Made by a program: the position numbers and the translations under genes | Assembly: GCA_022763315.1 (NCBI GenBank) | Contig: JALEHA010000141.1 | Location: forward strand, 1 to 53,090 | Length of the DNA: 53,090 bases | DNA from: Algiphilus sp. | GTDB lineage: Bacteria; Pseudomonadota; Gammaproteobacteria; Nevskiales; Nevskiaceae | Direction: 5' to 3' | Shown: positions 36,635 through 45,533 of the stretch, in pieces | Position numbering within the stretch: the first letter of the stretch is position 1 | How the letters are laid out: each line of letters begins with the position of its first letter | Notes under the pieces: generated by a model | Databases searched by the model: none | What the model saw: the letters and a program-made list of their open reading frames with translations, nothing else | Told to the model about the DNA's origin: nothing

Positions 36635-37480
36635 TCACACATGCACCATTAGGTTATCGATCAAGCGCGTGTCGCCCAGGCGCGCCGCTGCGACAATCAC
36701 AACTTCTCCTGGAATTTCAGGGTCTTGCAAATCAGGAGAAAGGATGCGCAAATAGCTGGGCGCCAGGCCCGCCTGTTCAAGCAGCGCCCGCCCGCGGGCC
36801 TCCATCGCATCGATGTCGCGCTCCCCGGCCGCTAATGCCTCGGCAAGCATGCGCAGGGTGGCGTGCAAGGCAGGCGCACGCACACGTTCCTCCGCACTCA
36901 GATACTGGTTGCGCGAGGACAAGGCCAAGCCATCGGCTTCGCGTTCAATGGGGTGGCCAATAACCCGAATCGGGAAATGGAGATCGCGCACCATGCGCTG
37001 GATGAGCTGCAACTGCTGATAATCCTTGCGCCCGAATACCGCGGCATCCGGCTGCACGAGATGAAACAACAGCGCAACGACGGTGGTGACACCATCAAAA
37101 TGGCCAGGACGGTCGGCACCGCACAGGTGGTCGCCCAAGTGCGGCACGTGAATGTGGGCGATGTCGCGCCCATGCGGATACAAGGTGCGCTCGGAGGGTG
37201 CGAAGACGGCATCGCAGCCCGCGTCTTCCAACGCCGCCACATCCGCTTCCAGCGTGCGCGGATAGCGGTCGAAATCCTCGTTCGGCCCGAACTGCAGCGG
37301 GTTTACGAAGATCGACGCGATCACCACGTCGGCGTGGGCGCGCGCACTATCCAGCAGCGCCAGGTGGCCGCGATGGAGGTTGCCCATGGTCGGTACCAGA
37401 GCCACGCGGCGGTTGTCTTGCCCCTGCGTGTGGCGCCAGGCGCGCAGGGCCGCCACATCGTGTAGCCGGGTGATCGCCAC
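36635..37480 (-). CDS. panC: Pantothenate synthetase
   Basis: PanC joins pantoate and beta-alanine using ATP. The 281-residue protein has PTMGNLHRGHLALLDSARA (the HxGH nucleotide motif), SIFVNPLQFGPNEDFDRYPR, FGRKDYQQLQLIQRMV and LSSRNQYLSAEER. The GTG start (37478-37480) lies 3 bp after the panB stop. Confidence 0.97.
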   Translation of the reverse strand: MAITRLHDVAALRAWRHTQGQDNRRVALVPTMGNLHRGHLALLDSARAHADVVIASIFVNPLQFGPNEDFDRYPRTLEADVAALEDAGCDAVFAPSERTLYPHGRDIAHIHVPHLGDHLCGADRPGHFDGVTTVVALLFHLVQPDAAVFGRKDYQQLQLIQRMVRDLHFPIRVIGHPIEREADGLALSSRNQYLSAEERVRAPALHATLRMLAEALAAGERDIDAMEARGRALLEQAGLAPSYLRILSPDLQDPEIPGEVVIVAAARLGDTRLIDNLMVHV

Positions 37481-37483
37481 CGC

Positions 37484-38302
37484 CTAGAAGCAGTGCTCGG
37501 GGGCCGGGTAGCTGCCGTCCCGCACCGCCGCCACATACTGCTCAATGGCCTGCGCAATGCCCGGCTGCCCCTGCATGAAGTTGCGTACGAAACGCGGCGG
37601 ACGTCCACTGCGCGCCTGCGCGGAAATACCCAGAATGTCGTGCAGCACCAGAATCTGCCCGTCGACCTCGCCGCCAGCGCCAATGCCGATGACCGGCACC
37701 CCCGCTGCCTGCGTGATGCTCGCCGCCAATGCGGCCGGCACGCACTCCAGCAGCAGCATGTCGGCCCCGGCATCCTCCAGCAGGCGTGCGTCGCGCCGCA
37801 TGGCTTCGGCGGCGGCGGCCTCCCGTCCCTGCACCCGGAAGCGGCCCATCTTGTGAATCAGCTGCGGCTGCAGACCGAGGTGCGCGCATACCGGCACCCC
37901 GCGCGTGCTGAGGAATTCCACGATCCGCGCCTGTTCACGCCCGCCTTCGAGCTTGACCATGGCGGCGCCGCCTTCCTGCATGAGACGCTGCGCCGCATCC
38001 AGTGCCCGGCTGCGCGTGGCATAGGACAGGAAGGGCATGTCGGCCACTGCAAAGGCGCGCTGCAGCGACGGCACCACGCACCGGCTGTGATAGACGATAT
38101 CGTCGAGTGTGACCGGCGTGGTCGTACTGCCGCCCTGGATCACCATGCCCAGCGAGTCACCGATCAGCACCACATCGACGCCCGCAGCGTCGAGCACCTG
38201 CGCAAAGCTGGCGTCGTAAGCGGTCAGGCAGGCGATGCGCTGACCCTCGGCGCGCATGGCGCGCAATACGGCAAGGTTGACGGGGGGCTGCTGGGCGCTC
38301 AA
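37484..38302 (-). CDS. panB: 3-methyl-2-oxobutanoate hydroxymethyltransferase
   Basis: PanB makes ketopantoate from ketoisovalerate and methylene-tetrahydrofolate, the first step to pantothenate. The 272-residue TIM barrel has LTAYDASFAQVLDAAGVDVV, LIGDSLGMVIQGG, VKLEGG, HLGLQPQ, and VIGIGAGGEVDGQILVLHD. The best start is TTG 38300-38302 preceded by GAGAG; no in-frame ATG fits. It lies 28 bp after folK, which makes a folate precursor that this reaction's cofactor depends on. Confidence 0.96.
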   Translation of the reverse strand: MSAQQPPVNLAVLRAMRAEGQRIACLTAYDASFAQVLDAAGVDVVLIGDSLGMVIQGGSTTTPVTLDDIVYHSRCVVPSLQRAFAVADMPFLSYATRSRALDAAQRLMQEGGAAMVKLEGGREQARIVEFLSTRGVPVCAHLGLQPQLIHKMGRFRVQGREAAAAEAMRRDARLLEDAGADMLLLECVPAALAASITQAAGVPVIGIGAGGEVDGQILVLHDILGISAQARSGRPPRFVRNFMQGQPGIAQAIEQYVAAVRDGSYPAPEHCF

Positions 38303-38330
38303 GGCGGGGTCTCTCTGCGGGCATGAGCGC

Positions 38331-38828
38331 TCATGGTAAATCAGGCCACAGCGCCAAGCCCTCGCGACTGCATGCCTCCGCCAGCGTCGCCACCACGCCG
38401 AGTCCGGGGATTTCCAGCCGCGGGGCGATCTCTGCAAGCGGCAGCAGCACGAAGTTGCGCGCCGCAATGCCCGGATGCGGCAAGGTCAGCCCAGGAAGCG
38501 CCTCGACCCGGTCGCCGTAGAACAGCAGATCGCAGTCCAGTTCGCGCGCGCACCAGCGTTCGCCATCGCGGTTGCGCCCTGCCTGCACTTCCAGCGCCTG
38601 TAAGGCACGCAGCAGCGACAGCGGTGCAAGACGCGTTTCGATCACAGCCACGGCGTTGCAGTAGTCCGGTTGCGGCGGTCCCATGGGCGCACTGCGGTAT
38701 AGCGCCGACGCTGCCATGAGGCGCGTATCCGGCAGCGCCCCAACCGCGGCAATGGCGTGGCGAATCTGCTTGTCCGGCTGCCCCAGATTGGCACCGAAGC
38801 CGACCGCCGCGGTGACCGCAGCGGTCAC
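38331..38828 (-). CDS. folK: 2-amino-4-hydroxy-6-hydroxymethyldihydropteridine pyrophosphokinase
   Basis: FolK transfers pyrophosphate to the pterin in folate synthesis. The 165-residue protein has GFGANLGQPDKQIRHAI, the substrate region FPVS-like ALYRSAPMGPPQPDYCNAV, the catalytic RWCARELDCDLLFYGD (paired Asp residues) and HPGIAARNFVLLPLAEIAP. The GTG start overlaps the pcnB stop by 4 bp (GTGA), so it is coupled to pcnB; this is the conserved pcnB-folK-panB-panC order. Confidence 0.95.
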   Translation of the reverse strand: MTAAVTAAVGFGANLGQPDKQIRHAIAAVGALPDTRLMAASALYRSAPMGPPQPDYCNAVAVIETRLAPLSLLRALQALEVQAGRNRDGERWCARELDCDLLFYGDRVEALPGLTLPHPGIAARNFVLLPLAEIAPRLEIPGLGVVATLAEACSREGLALWPDLP

Positions 38829-40105
38829 TGGCCGGCGCTGGAGCCGCGCGCGCCGCGCGACCGACGGCGACGTCGACGCTTGGGCGCTCCCTCCGAGGGA
38901 CTCTCTGGAGCCGGAGGCAGCGCGTCGGGCGCCTCCTGCGCTTCGGTCCACCACTGCGCAACTTCCGGGTCTTCTTCCCCGGTATCGGCGCGCAGACAGA
39001 AAAAATCGTAGGCGGCGCGAAAGCGGGGGTGCGCCAGCAGTCTCTCCGCCTTCTTGCCCCGCCGGAAAGCGAAGCGCGACTGCAGCATCCAGATCTCCCG
39101 CGCTGGCGCCGAAAATCGCTTGGGGATGGCCACCCGCTGAACCTGATCCGACAGTACGCTGTCCGCCGCCTGCGCCATCGCCACGGCCGGTGGCAGCCCC
39201 TGCTGATCTCGCAGTTCGGCGGCGTAACGCACCACCCCCGGCCAGAGCAGCGTGGCGTAGAGGAAAGCGGGCGTCACGGATTGCTCGTTGCACAGGCGAC
39301 GCGCGGTATTGGCCAGAGCGGCGTCTATCAATGCGCGTACACCCGGCTCGTGCAATACCGCATGCAGACTGGGGATGAGCTCGGCAAGCAGTCCGGTATC
39401 GACCAGTCCCTTGAAATTCTCCACCGCCTGCTGCGACTGCAGCAGCTTGAGCACCTCGTCGAACAGTCGCGCTGGCGGGACCTCATTGAGCAGCGCGGCC
39501 AGTCGTGCGATGGGCTCGCGCGTCTTGGGCGCAATCTCGAAGTCGAGCTTGTTGGCAATGCGCACCGCGCGCAGCATGCGTACCGGGTCTTCGCGGTAGC
39601 GAAGTTCGGCGTCGCCGATCAGGCGGATGGTGCGCTGCTGCAGGTCCGCCACGCCGCCGACATAGTCGAGGATGCTGAAGTCCGAAATATCGTAATAGAG
39701 GCCATTGACCGTGAAATCGCGGCGCAGGGCATCGGCCTCGATGTCGTCACCATAGACGTTATCGGACAAAATCCGGCCGGTTTCATCCCGCTCGTGCGAA
39801 TCCGTCAGCGCGCCGCGGAATGTGGTGACTTCGATCACCTCCCGCCCGAAGCGCACATGGGCGATGACAAAACGCCGCCCCACCAGGCGACAACTCCTGA
39901 ACAGCGCCTTGACCTGTTCCGGATGCGCGTTGGTCGCGATGTCGAAATCCTTCGGCTGCAGCCCGGCGAGAATGTCGCGCACGCCGCCACCGACGAGATA
40001 GGCCTGATATCCGGCTTCATTCAGGGTGTAGAGCACCTTGAGAGCGGCGGATGAGATGAGCTTGCGCGAAACCGGGTGGTTCTCGCGAGGAATCCGTGGA
40101 GACAC
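38825..40105 (-). CDS. pcnB: Poly(A) polymerase I
   Basis: A 426-residue nucleotidyltransferase that adds poly(A) tails to RNA and promotes decay. The catalytic Asp pair is in PKDFDIATNA (Asp53, Asp55) after the GGGVRDILAG motif. RRDFTVNGLYYD, the GRRF segment and ETGRILSDNVYGD distinguish it from CCA-adding enzymes. A very basic C-terminal tail (PKRRRRRRSRGARG) could bind RNA. It starts with GTG, without a strong ribosome site. Confidence 0.95.
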   Translation of the reverse strand: MSPRIPRENHPVSRKLISSAALKVLYTLNEAGYQAYLVGGGVRDILAGLQPKDFDIATNAHPEQVKALFRSCRLVGRRFVIAHVRFGREVIEVTTFRGALTDSHERDETGRILSDNVYGDDIEADALRRDFTVNGLYYDISDFSILDYVGGVADLQQRTIRLIGDAELRYREDPVRMLRAVRIANKLDFEIAPKTREPIARLAALLNEVPPARLFDEVLKLLQSQQAVENFKGLVDTGLLAELIPSLHAVLHEPGVRALIDAALANTARRLCNEQSVTPAFLYATLLWPGVVRYAAELRDQQGLPPAVAMAQAADSVLSDQVQRVAIPKRFSAPAREIWMLQSRFAFRRGKKAERLLAHPRFRAAYDFFCLRADTGEEDPEVAQWWTEAQEAPDALPPAPESPSEGAPKRRRRRRSRGARGSSAGQ

Positions 40106-40166
40106 GCTGATAGTGATGTTTCCTCAACTGACACAGGTCGAAGGGGCATTGGGCAGTGCGAACTGC

Positions 40167-40196
40167 TTGGCGCACAGCTGCCGAATGCCGCATAAT
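40167..40196 (+). promoter_or_regulatory. Sigma-70-type promoter for tRNA-Glu
   Basis: TTGGCG and CATAAT separated by 18 bp lie about 24 bp before the tRNA 5' end. The pair is close to consensus and in the right place; no other promoter-like pair is seen in this gap. Confidence 0.6.
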
Positions 40197-40219
40197 TCAT
40201 CTATTGTAGGTGAAGCAAG

Positions 40220-40295
40220 GCTCCCATCGTCTAGCGGTCCAGGACGTCGCCCTCTCACGGCGAAAACCGGGGTTCGAGTCCCCGTGGGAGCGCCA
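40220..40295 (+). tRNA. tRNA-Glu (anticodon CTC)
   Basis: A 76-base cloverleaf with encoded CCA. The acceptor stem GCTCCCA pairs with TGGGAGC, the T arm is CGGGG-TTCGAGT-CCCCG, and the anticodon stem TCGCC/GGCGA encloses the loop CTCTCAC with anticodon CTC, reading GAG. The sequence closely resembles E. coli tRNA-Glu (E. coli uses TTC). It has its own promoter and terminator and lies between divergently placed pcnB and msrA genes. Confidence 0.97.
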
Positions 40296-40301
40296 CATGA
40301 C

Positions 40302-40330
40302 AAGGCGAGGCGAAGGTCTCGCCTTTTTTA
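40302..40330 (+). terminator. Rho-independent terminator after tRNA-Glu
   Basis: AAGGCGAG pairs perfectly with CTCGCCTT around an 8-base loop, followed by TTTT, seven bases after the tRNA 3' end. Confidence 0.9.
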
Positions 40331-40402
40331 TGCCCGTCGTGCCGCGCCTATGCGCAGCGGCGGCCCTCTGGCATCGGTGCCAGACAGCCACCAGCAGTGT
40401 GT

Positions 40403-41044
40403 TCAGCCGCGCAGCTGGGGCGCGAAGGCGTGCTTCAGCTTGTCGAGCTTGGGCAGCGCCACGACGCGAATGTAGCCGGCATCGGGGTGCCGTTGCGCGA
40501 AGTTCTGGTGCTCATCCTCGGCTGGGTAGAAGCCGCTGTGGGCTTCCAGGGTGGTCGCAATGGGCGCACTGAAGACGCCACTGTCGTTAAGTTGCTGGAT
40601 ATAGGCTTCGGCCACGACGCGCTGCGCCTCGTCGAGGTAAAAAATCGCCGAACGGTACTGCGGCCCGACATCGTTGCCCTGCCGATTGCGCTGCGTGGGA
40701 TCGTGGGCGACACCAAAAAACACCTTGAGCAGCGCGCCGAAGGAGATCATTGCCGGATCAAAGCGCACGCGAACCGCCTCGGCATGCCCGGTCGTACCGG
40801 AACAGACCTGGCGATAACTGGCCGTCGCCTGGTCGCCGCCGGCGTAGCCGGACGTAACCTCGTGCACGCCCTGCAGCGCCAGGAACACCGCCTCGACACA
40901 CCAAAAGCAGCCGCCTGCCAGGATCGCCTCGGCCACTGCGCCCTGGGTTGCGGGATCCAGATCCGTCACTGGATCCGGCAGCGGCGACTGGTTGGACTGA
41001 CCGCCCGGCCAGCGACACACAGCCCCTTGTCGCGTCTCACTCAT
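40403..41044 (-). CDS. msrA: Peptide-methionine (S)-S-oxide reductase
   Basis: MsrA reduces methionine-S-sulfoxide in proteins. The 213-residue protein has the catalytic GCFWCVEAVF, GYAGGDQATASYRQVCSGTTGHAEAV and QYRSAIFYLDEAQR. Length matches E. coli (212). The ATG at 41044 has GGAGAG upstream. It is divergent from the RDD-family gene, with a 150-bp gap carrying an inverted repeat. Confidence 0.96.
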   Translation of the reverse strand: MSETRQGAVCRWPGGQSNQSPLPDPVTDLDPATQGAVAEAILAGGCFWCVEAVFLALQGVHEVTSGYAGGDQATASYRQVCSGTTGHAEAVRVRFDPAMISFGALLKVFFGVAHDPTQRNRQGNDVGPQYRSAIFYLDEAQRVVAEAYIQQLNDSGVFSAPIATTLEAHSGFYPAEDEHQNFAQRHPDAGYIRVVALPKLDKLKHAFAPQLRG

Positions 41045-41105
41045 TGTGACTCTCCGATGGACATCGATTGTTGACCAAGGCCCGCACGCCCCGCCGGGCG
41101 CTCCC

Positions 41106-41143
41106 GATGCGTTGCGCCAACAGCGGTCTCGACGCAACGCATC
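41106..41143. repeat. 11-bp perfect inverted repeat in the msrA-RDD gap
   Basis: GATGCGTTGCG (41106-41116) is repeated inverted as CGCAACGCATC (41133-41143) around 16 bases. The arms lie 62 and 89 bp upstream of the msrA start and 52 bp upstream of the RDD start. It could be a regulator-binding operator or a hairpin. Confidence 0.6.
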
Positions 41144-41194
41144 ACAAGGCGGACGTCCGGCGCTCGGAACGTAGGCGCACGATATGCTATCCCC

Positions 41195-41713
41195 ATGACT
41201 GCTTCATCGCTCATCCTGCCCGCAACACTGTGGCGGCGACTCGCCGTCAGCGTCTATGACGGCCTCCTCATCCTTGCCATCTGCATGGCGATTTCCGTGG
41301 TGGCCACACCCTTGCTCAGCTATGTCGGTGGGCCGCAGCGCAGCCTGCTTCAGGTGTTGATGGTGCTGGGAAGCTGGTTCTACTTCGCGCGTTCCTGGAC
41401 GCGTGGTGGACAGACGCTGGGCATGCGCACCTGGCGCGTGCGCCTGCGGCGCTACGACGGCGAAGCGCATCTATCGCTGACCAATGCCAGCGCACGCTTC
41501 TTCCTAACCCTCGGCCTGTGCATCCTGCCGGTCGTAGTGGGAGGGTTGTCCCTGGTCCGCAACGGCTGGGGCCCTGCCGGCTTCCTCCTCGCGCTACCGC
41601 TGATCGTCATGCTGCCGGTGGCCATCGGCAGTCGACGCAGTCTGATCGACCGCCTGACGGCCAGTGAGATGGTGCGCGAACAAGCGCCCGCGCCAGCAAC
41701 GGAAAACGGTTAG
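41195..41713 (+). CDS. RDD-family membrane protein
   Basis: A 172-residue inner-membrane protein. It has the Arg-Asp-Asp-type motif region RRLAVSVYDGLLILAI, TLGMRTWRVRLRRYDG and about four hydrophobic segments (LILAICMAISVVATPLL, LQVLMVLGSWFYFA, FFLTLGLCILPVVVGGL, FLLALPLIVMLPVAI). RDD proteins are generally of unknown function. It is divergent from msrA and its end overlaps the convergent acpS gene by 4 bp. Confidence 0.85.
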   Translation: MTASSLILPATLWRRLAVSVYDGLLILAICMAISVVATPLLSYVGGPQRSLLQVLMVLGSWFYFARSWTRGGQTLGMRTWRVRLRRYDGEAHLSLTNASARFFLTLGLCILPVVVGGLSLVRNGWGPAGFLLALPLIVMLPVAIGSRRSLIDRLTASEMVREQAPAPATENG

Positions 41714-42102
41714 GACGGCGCGAGCCGCCGTTCCAGGGCCACCATGGCGATGATCTGATCGCCCTCGTCGCTGACGCTGACGTGTGCCTGCCCGGCGCCG
41801 CAGCGTGCTGCAACGGCATGCCCGCGTTCCGACAGGGTCACTATGGGCGCGCCCGAGTCTGGGTCGCGGTGCAATGCGATATCGCAGGCATAGATGCCTG
41901 AAAAACCGGTGCGTAGCGCCTTCGCGTAAGCCTCCTTGGCCGCCCATCGCTTGGCCAGATCACGCGCCGGATCGCGGGCGGCCTGATGCGCCTTCCATTC
42001 GCTGGCGTGCAGGACGCGCTGCGCGAAGGCCGCGCCGCGACGTGCCAGCAGCGCGCGAAAGCGCGCCACCGAGACCAGGTCCACTCCCACGCCATAGAGC
42101 AT
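41710..42102 (-). CDS. acpS: Holo-[acyl-carrier-protein] synthase
   Basis: AcpS moves the phosphopantetheine arm from CoA to acyl carrier protein. The 130-residue protein begins GVGVDLVSVARFRALL and has KRWAAKEAYAKALRTGF (metal- and CoA-binding Asp and Glu). The end has the short HVSVSDEGDQIIAMVALE motif. It is the last gene of the rpoE-to-acpS superoperon and lies 11 bp after pdxJ. Confidence 0.96.
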   Translation of the reverse strand: MLYGVGVDLVSVARFRALLARRGAAFAQRVLHASEWKAHQAARDPARDLAKRWAAKEAYAKALRTGFSGIYACDIALHRDPDSGAPIVTLSERGHAVAARCGAGQAHVSVSDEGDQIIAMVALERRLAPS

Positions 42103-42113
42103 GGCCGCCGCGC

Positions 42114-42869
42114 CTAGTCGCCCATCTGGCGACCGGCCAGCATCGCCCGACGCATGCGGGCAATGGCAGCGGGAAGCCCGTGGAAAACCGCGTCGGCAAT
42201 GATGGCGTGGCCGATGTTGAGTTCCACGATCTGCGGGATGGCGGCCACCGAACCCACATTGGCGACACGCAGGCCATGACCGGCATGCACTTCCAGCCCG
42301 CGCTCGGCGGCCGCGCGCGCAAAGCCGCGCAGGCGGCTGATTTCGGCCGAACGCTGCTCCCCGCTGGCCTCGGCGTAGGCACCGGTGTGGATCTCCACCG
42401 CCGGTGCGCCCGTCGCCGAAATGGCATCCAGCTGCGCCACATCCGCATCCACGAACAGCGAGACGCGGGTGCCCACCGCCGCCAACCGGCGACAGGCTTC
42501 GGTGACGACGGCGTGTTGGCCCACCACATCCAGCCCGCCCTCGGTCGTGACTTCCTGACGCTTTTCGGGCACCAGACAGGCGCGCGGAGGCGCCACGTCC
42601 TCGGCCAGCGCCAGCATGTCATCCACCGCCGCCATCTCCAGATTGACCGGCACCGTGGCCGCGGTCATCAGGCGGCGCACGTCCTGCTCCTGGATGTGGC
42701 GGCGATCCTCGCGCAGGTGCACGGTGATGCCATCGGCGCCCGCCGCGATGGCGACCAGGCCCGCTTCGACCGGATCTGGATAGTCGGTACCGCGCGCCTG
42801 CCGCAGCGTGGCGACGTGATCGACATTCACGCCCAATCGCAGCGCTGGAGGAGGATGACTCTGGCTCAT
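42114..42869 (-). CDS. pdxJ: Pyridoxine 5'-phosphate synthase
   Basis: PdxJ makes pyridoxine phosphate from deoxyxylulose phosphate and 3-hydroxy-1-aminoacetone phosphate. The 251-residue TIM barrel shows [58 protein letters not shown] and [12 protein letters not shown]. The ATG at 42869 gives the usual start; the gene overlaps recO by 4 bp. Confidence 0.97.
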   Translation of the reverse strand: MSQSHPPPALRLGVNVDHVATLRQARGTDYPDPVEAGLVAIAAGADGITVHLREDRRHIQEQDVRRLMTAATVPVNLEMAAVDDMLALAEDVAPPRACLVPEKRQEVTTEGGLDVVGQHAVVTEACRRLAAVGTRVSLFVDADVAQLDAISATGAPAVEIHTGAYAEASGEQRSAEISRLRGFARAAAERGLEVHAGHGLRVANVGSVAAIPQIVELNIGHAIIADAVFHGLPAAIARMRRAMLAGRQMGD

Positions 42870-43603
42870 GAAAGCTCGGTGCGGTTGGCGCGAAGCCGGC
42901 GCAACATGGCCGGCGTTCGCAAAGGTTGGTTCCCGATCAATTCTGGCAGATGGGCACGGAAGACGGCGCGCCCGGCGGCGCATGCCGCTGGCGTGTCGAA
43001 GCGGCCTTGTAGCGCATCACGCAAGCCGGTGGCGCTCAAGCGCCCGCCGGCAGCGGCATGCGCACCCAGCTCGGCGTCGTAGGCATAGCCCTGCGCTGCG
43101 TCCGAGCCCGGCACCACCCCCTGCGGCTGGTAGCCCAACGCACACAACAAACTCCATTCAAAGTGCCGCAGCAGCGGCTCTGCAGCAGCGTCGCCGCCTC
43201 CGGCTTGCTCCGCCGCACGCGGTGCGCGCACCAGCCCGGCGAGCAGGGCTTCATAGGCGTCGAAGACCGGTGCGTGCGGATCGTCGCGCGCCAGCGCGCG
43301 CAGCAGCAACTCGTTCGCGTACCACACCCAGAGCACCCGTTCGCCCACCAAAGGATGTGGGCTGCCTTCGGCTTCGATGGATTGCAGCGTGCCCAGCTCG
43401 CCGCGGCGGTGCCATTGCATGCGATAGCGCTGCAGCAGGTCGATACCGCCGCTTCGCCGCTTGCTCTGCCCACGCGCACCGCGCGCAATCAGGCCGACGC
43501 GCCCATGCTCCGGGGTCAGGGCTTCCAGCAGAAGACTGGTTTCGCGATAGGGCCGCTTCTGCAGAATGTAGGCCGGCACGTCCTGGACGCGGTCGGCACT
43601 CAC
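42866..43603 (-). CDS. recO: DNA repair protein RecO
   Basis: RecO loads RecA at gaps with RecR and RecF. The 245-residue protein has the N-terminal OB fold ([32 protein letters not shown]) and a helical C-terminal domain. The family is diverged; identification rests on the N-terminal motif and its place between era and pdxJ. It starts with GTG. Confidence 0.93.
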   Translation of the reverse strand: MSADRVQDVPAYILQKRPYRETSLLLEALTPEHGRVGLIARGARGQSKRRSGGIDLLQRYRMQWHRRGELGTLQSIEAEGSPHPLVGERVLWVWYANELLLRALARDDPHAPVFDAYEALLAGLVRAPRAAEQAGGGDAAAEPLLRHFEWSLLCALGYQPQGVVPGSDAAQGYAYDAELGAHAAAGGRLSATGLRDALQGRFDTPAACAAGRAVFRAHLPELIGNQPLRTPAMLRRLRANRTELS

Positions 43604-43609
43604 GTCGGT

Positions 43610-44491
43610 TCAGCCCTCATACCCCAGCGCACGCAGCGCCGCCGGGTCGTCACTCCAGTTGGCGCGGACCCGAACGTGGGTCTGCAGATAGACCTTCTTG
43701 CCGAGCTGTCGTTCGAGCTCGCGCCGGGCGGAGGTCCCCACCCGCTTCGCCGTCTCACCGCCCGCGCCGATCACGATCTTCTTCTGGGCCTCGCGCTCCA
43801 CCCAGATCACCGCGCGCGTGCGCAACAGGCCTTCGCTGTCCTCCAGCATCTCGACGCCCACCGACAGCGCATAGGGCAATTCCTGATGCAGCATGCGGGT
43901 CAGCTTTTCGCGCACGCACTCGGCAATGGTGAAGGCCAGGTCATGGCCCTGGACCTGGTCCGGCGGAAACAGCGCCGGCCCCTCGGGCATGAAGCCCGCC
44001 AGCACGTCAGCCAGCTTGTCCAGGTTGTCGCCGTGGGTGGCTGAGACCGGCACAATGTCGGCGTAGTCGTGGCGTGCCCCCAGCGCGGCCAATTCGGGCA
44101 GCAGCTTGCTCTTATCCGCCTGGCGGTCGACTTTGTTGAGCGCCGCCACCACAGGCAGGCCGGATGCCTTGGCGCGCGCCAGCGCCAGATCGTCGTCGCT
44201 GCGCCACTGGCCACTCTCCACCACGTGCAGCACCACATCGACGCCTTCGATGGCGCCGGTGGCAGCCCGATTGAGCACCCGGTTCAGCTCGCGCTGCTCG
44301 CGCTCGTGCAAGCCCGGGGTATCGACAAAGACAATCTGCACGTCATCGCGATTGCGCACGCCGTGGATGCGGTGACGCGTTGTCTGTGGCCGCCGGCTGA
44401 CGATGGACACCTTCTGCCCCACCAGCGCGTTCACCAGACTGGATTTGCCCACATTGGGACGCCCTACCACGGTCGTCATTCCGCTACGCAT
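43610..44491 (-). CDS. era: GTPase Era
   Basis: Era binds 16S rRNA and assists 30S assembly. The G domain has VVGRPNVGKSSLVNAL, SRRPQTTRHRI, DTPGLHE and ALNKVD. The C-terminal KH domain contains KKIVIGAGGETAKRVG. At 293 residues it is close to the family length. The ATG at 44491 overlaps the end of rnc by 8 bp; an alternative ATG is four codons later. rnc-era overlap is conserved. Confidence 0.97.
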   Translation of the reverse strand: MRSGMTTVVGRPNVGKSSLVNALVGQKVSIVSRRPQTTRHRIHGVRNRDDVQIVFVDTPGLHEREQRELNRVLNRAATGAIEGVDVVLHVVESGQWRSDDDLALARAKASGLPVVAALNKVDRQADKSKLLPELAALGARHDYADIVPVSATHGDNLDKLADVLAGFMPEGPALFPPDQVQGHDLAFTIAECVREKLTRMLHQELPYALSVGVEMLEDSEGLLRTRAVIWVEREAQKKIVIGAGGETAKRVGTSARRELERQLGKKVYLQTHVRVRANWSDDPAALRALGYEG

Positions 44492-45152
44492 CGAGTTGCT
44501 CCAGCATCGCCCGGGCCGCATTCTGTTCTGCGCCGCGCCGACTGGAGCCCTGGCCCTCGGCACGCAATTCGTCATCGCCCAGCACGCAGGCCACACGGAA
44601 ACGCTGCCGATGCGGTGGTCCGGTCATTTCAATGACCTCGTACTCTGGTCGCGGCCGTGAACGCCCCTGTAGCCATTCCTGCAGCCGGGTCTTCGGATCC
44701 TTGAGGGAATGCGGGTCCGGCAAGGCCTCGAGGCGCGGCCCCCACCAGCGCTCGACGCACTCCGTCGCGGTGGGGATATCGGCATCGAGCAGCACCGCGC
44801 CGATGAGGGCCTCCACCGTATCCGCCAGTACCGAACGCCGGCGATAGACCCCACTCTTGAGGGCGCTGCCGCCGAGCTGGACGGCGTCGGCCAGCGCCAG
44901 GTCCTGCGCCACCGACCCCAGGGTTTCTTCGCGCACCAGCGCCGCGCGCATGCGCGTCAGGTCGCCTTCGGACAGCTCCGGGCAACGCTTATAGAGCATC
45001 TGAGCCACCACGAAATTCAGCAGCGCGTCGCCCAGGAACTCAAGCCGCTCATAGTGGCCCTGCCCGGCACTGCGGTGCGTGAGGGCCTGATCGAGCAGCG
45101 CCTCGTCACGGAAGCGATAGCCGAGCCGGCGTTCCAGGTGCGCCCGGTTCAC
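44484..45152 (-). CDS. rnc: Ribonuclease III
   Basis: A 222-residue endonuclease that cuts double-stranded RNA in rRNA and mRNA processing. The catalytic domain has ERLEFLGDALLNFVVA (signature) and DTVEALIGAVLLD. A double-stranded-RNA-binding domain ends the protein (KTRLQEWLQGRSRPRPEYEV, RGAEQNAARAMLEQL). The GTG start overlaps the DUF4845 stop by 4 bp. Confidence 0.97.
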   Translation of the reverse strand: MNRAHLERRLGYRFRDEALLDQALTHRSAGQGHYERLEFLGDALLNFVVAQMLYKRCPELSEGDLTRMRAALVREETLGSVAQDLALADAVQLGGSALKSGVYRRRSVLADTVEALIGAVLLDADIPTATECVERWWGPRLEALPDPHSLKDPKTRLQEWLQGRSRPRPEYEVIEMTGPPHRQRFRVACVLGDDELRAEGQGSSRRGAEQNAARAMLEQLDA

Positions 45153-45523
45153 GAGCCCCGGCCAACCATGACCTGCTCTTCGAAGGTGAACAGCAGATCG
45201 ATGTTGTGAATCAGGGGAACGCGGGCCTCGTACTGGTATTCCAGATACCGCGTCTCGCCATCGCCCCGCACCAGATCCACGTCTTCCGGATCAAGATGCC
45301 GGATGCGCTCGATGGTCCAGTAGCGCTCCAGTGCGCTGCGCATGGTGCGTACGCTGGCGGCGGGGTTTTCCGGGTCCTTCGCCACGCGCTCCACGGCGCC
45401 GCTGACCTTCATCTGGTTGAGATAAACCGGCACGCAGCGCATCACCAGCAGGGCCGCGAAGGCCACCAGCGCCACGGTCACCATGAGCATCCAGATCGTC
45501 ATCCCGCGTTGTGCCGGCCGCAT
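45149..45523 (-). CDS. DUF4845 small membrane-anchored protein
   Basis: A 124-residue protein with a short N-terminal tail (MRPAQRGMTIW), one membrane helix (LMVTVALVAFAALLVMRCVPVYL) and a periplasmic domain (VERVAKDPENPAASVRTMRSALERYW). It matches DUF4845, found between lepB and rnc in many gammaproteobacteria. The start resembles type IV pilin-like leaders (QRGMTIWMLMVTVAL), suggesting pseudopilin ancestry; function is unknown. The ATG at 45523 has GAGGAGG upstream. It lies 10 bp after lepB. Confidence 0.9.
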   Translation of the reverse strand: MRPAQRGMTIWMLMVTVALVAFAALLVMRCVPVYLNQMKVSGAVERVAKDPENPAASVRTMRSALERYWTIERIRHLDPEDVDLVRGDGETRYLEYQYEARVPLIHNIDLLFTFEEQVMVGRGS

Positions 45524-45533
45524 CGTCGCCTCC

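Noticed and set aside
40106..40219. Possible attachment site at the tRNA-Glu gene
   Set aside because: tRNA genes are common integration sites, but I see no integrase, no repeated tRNA 3' end and no change in gene content nearby.
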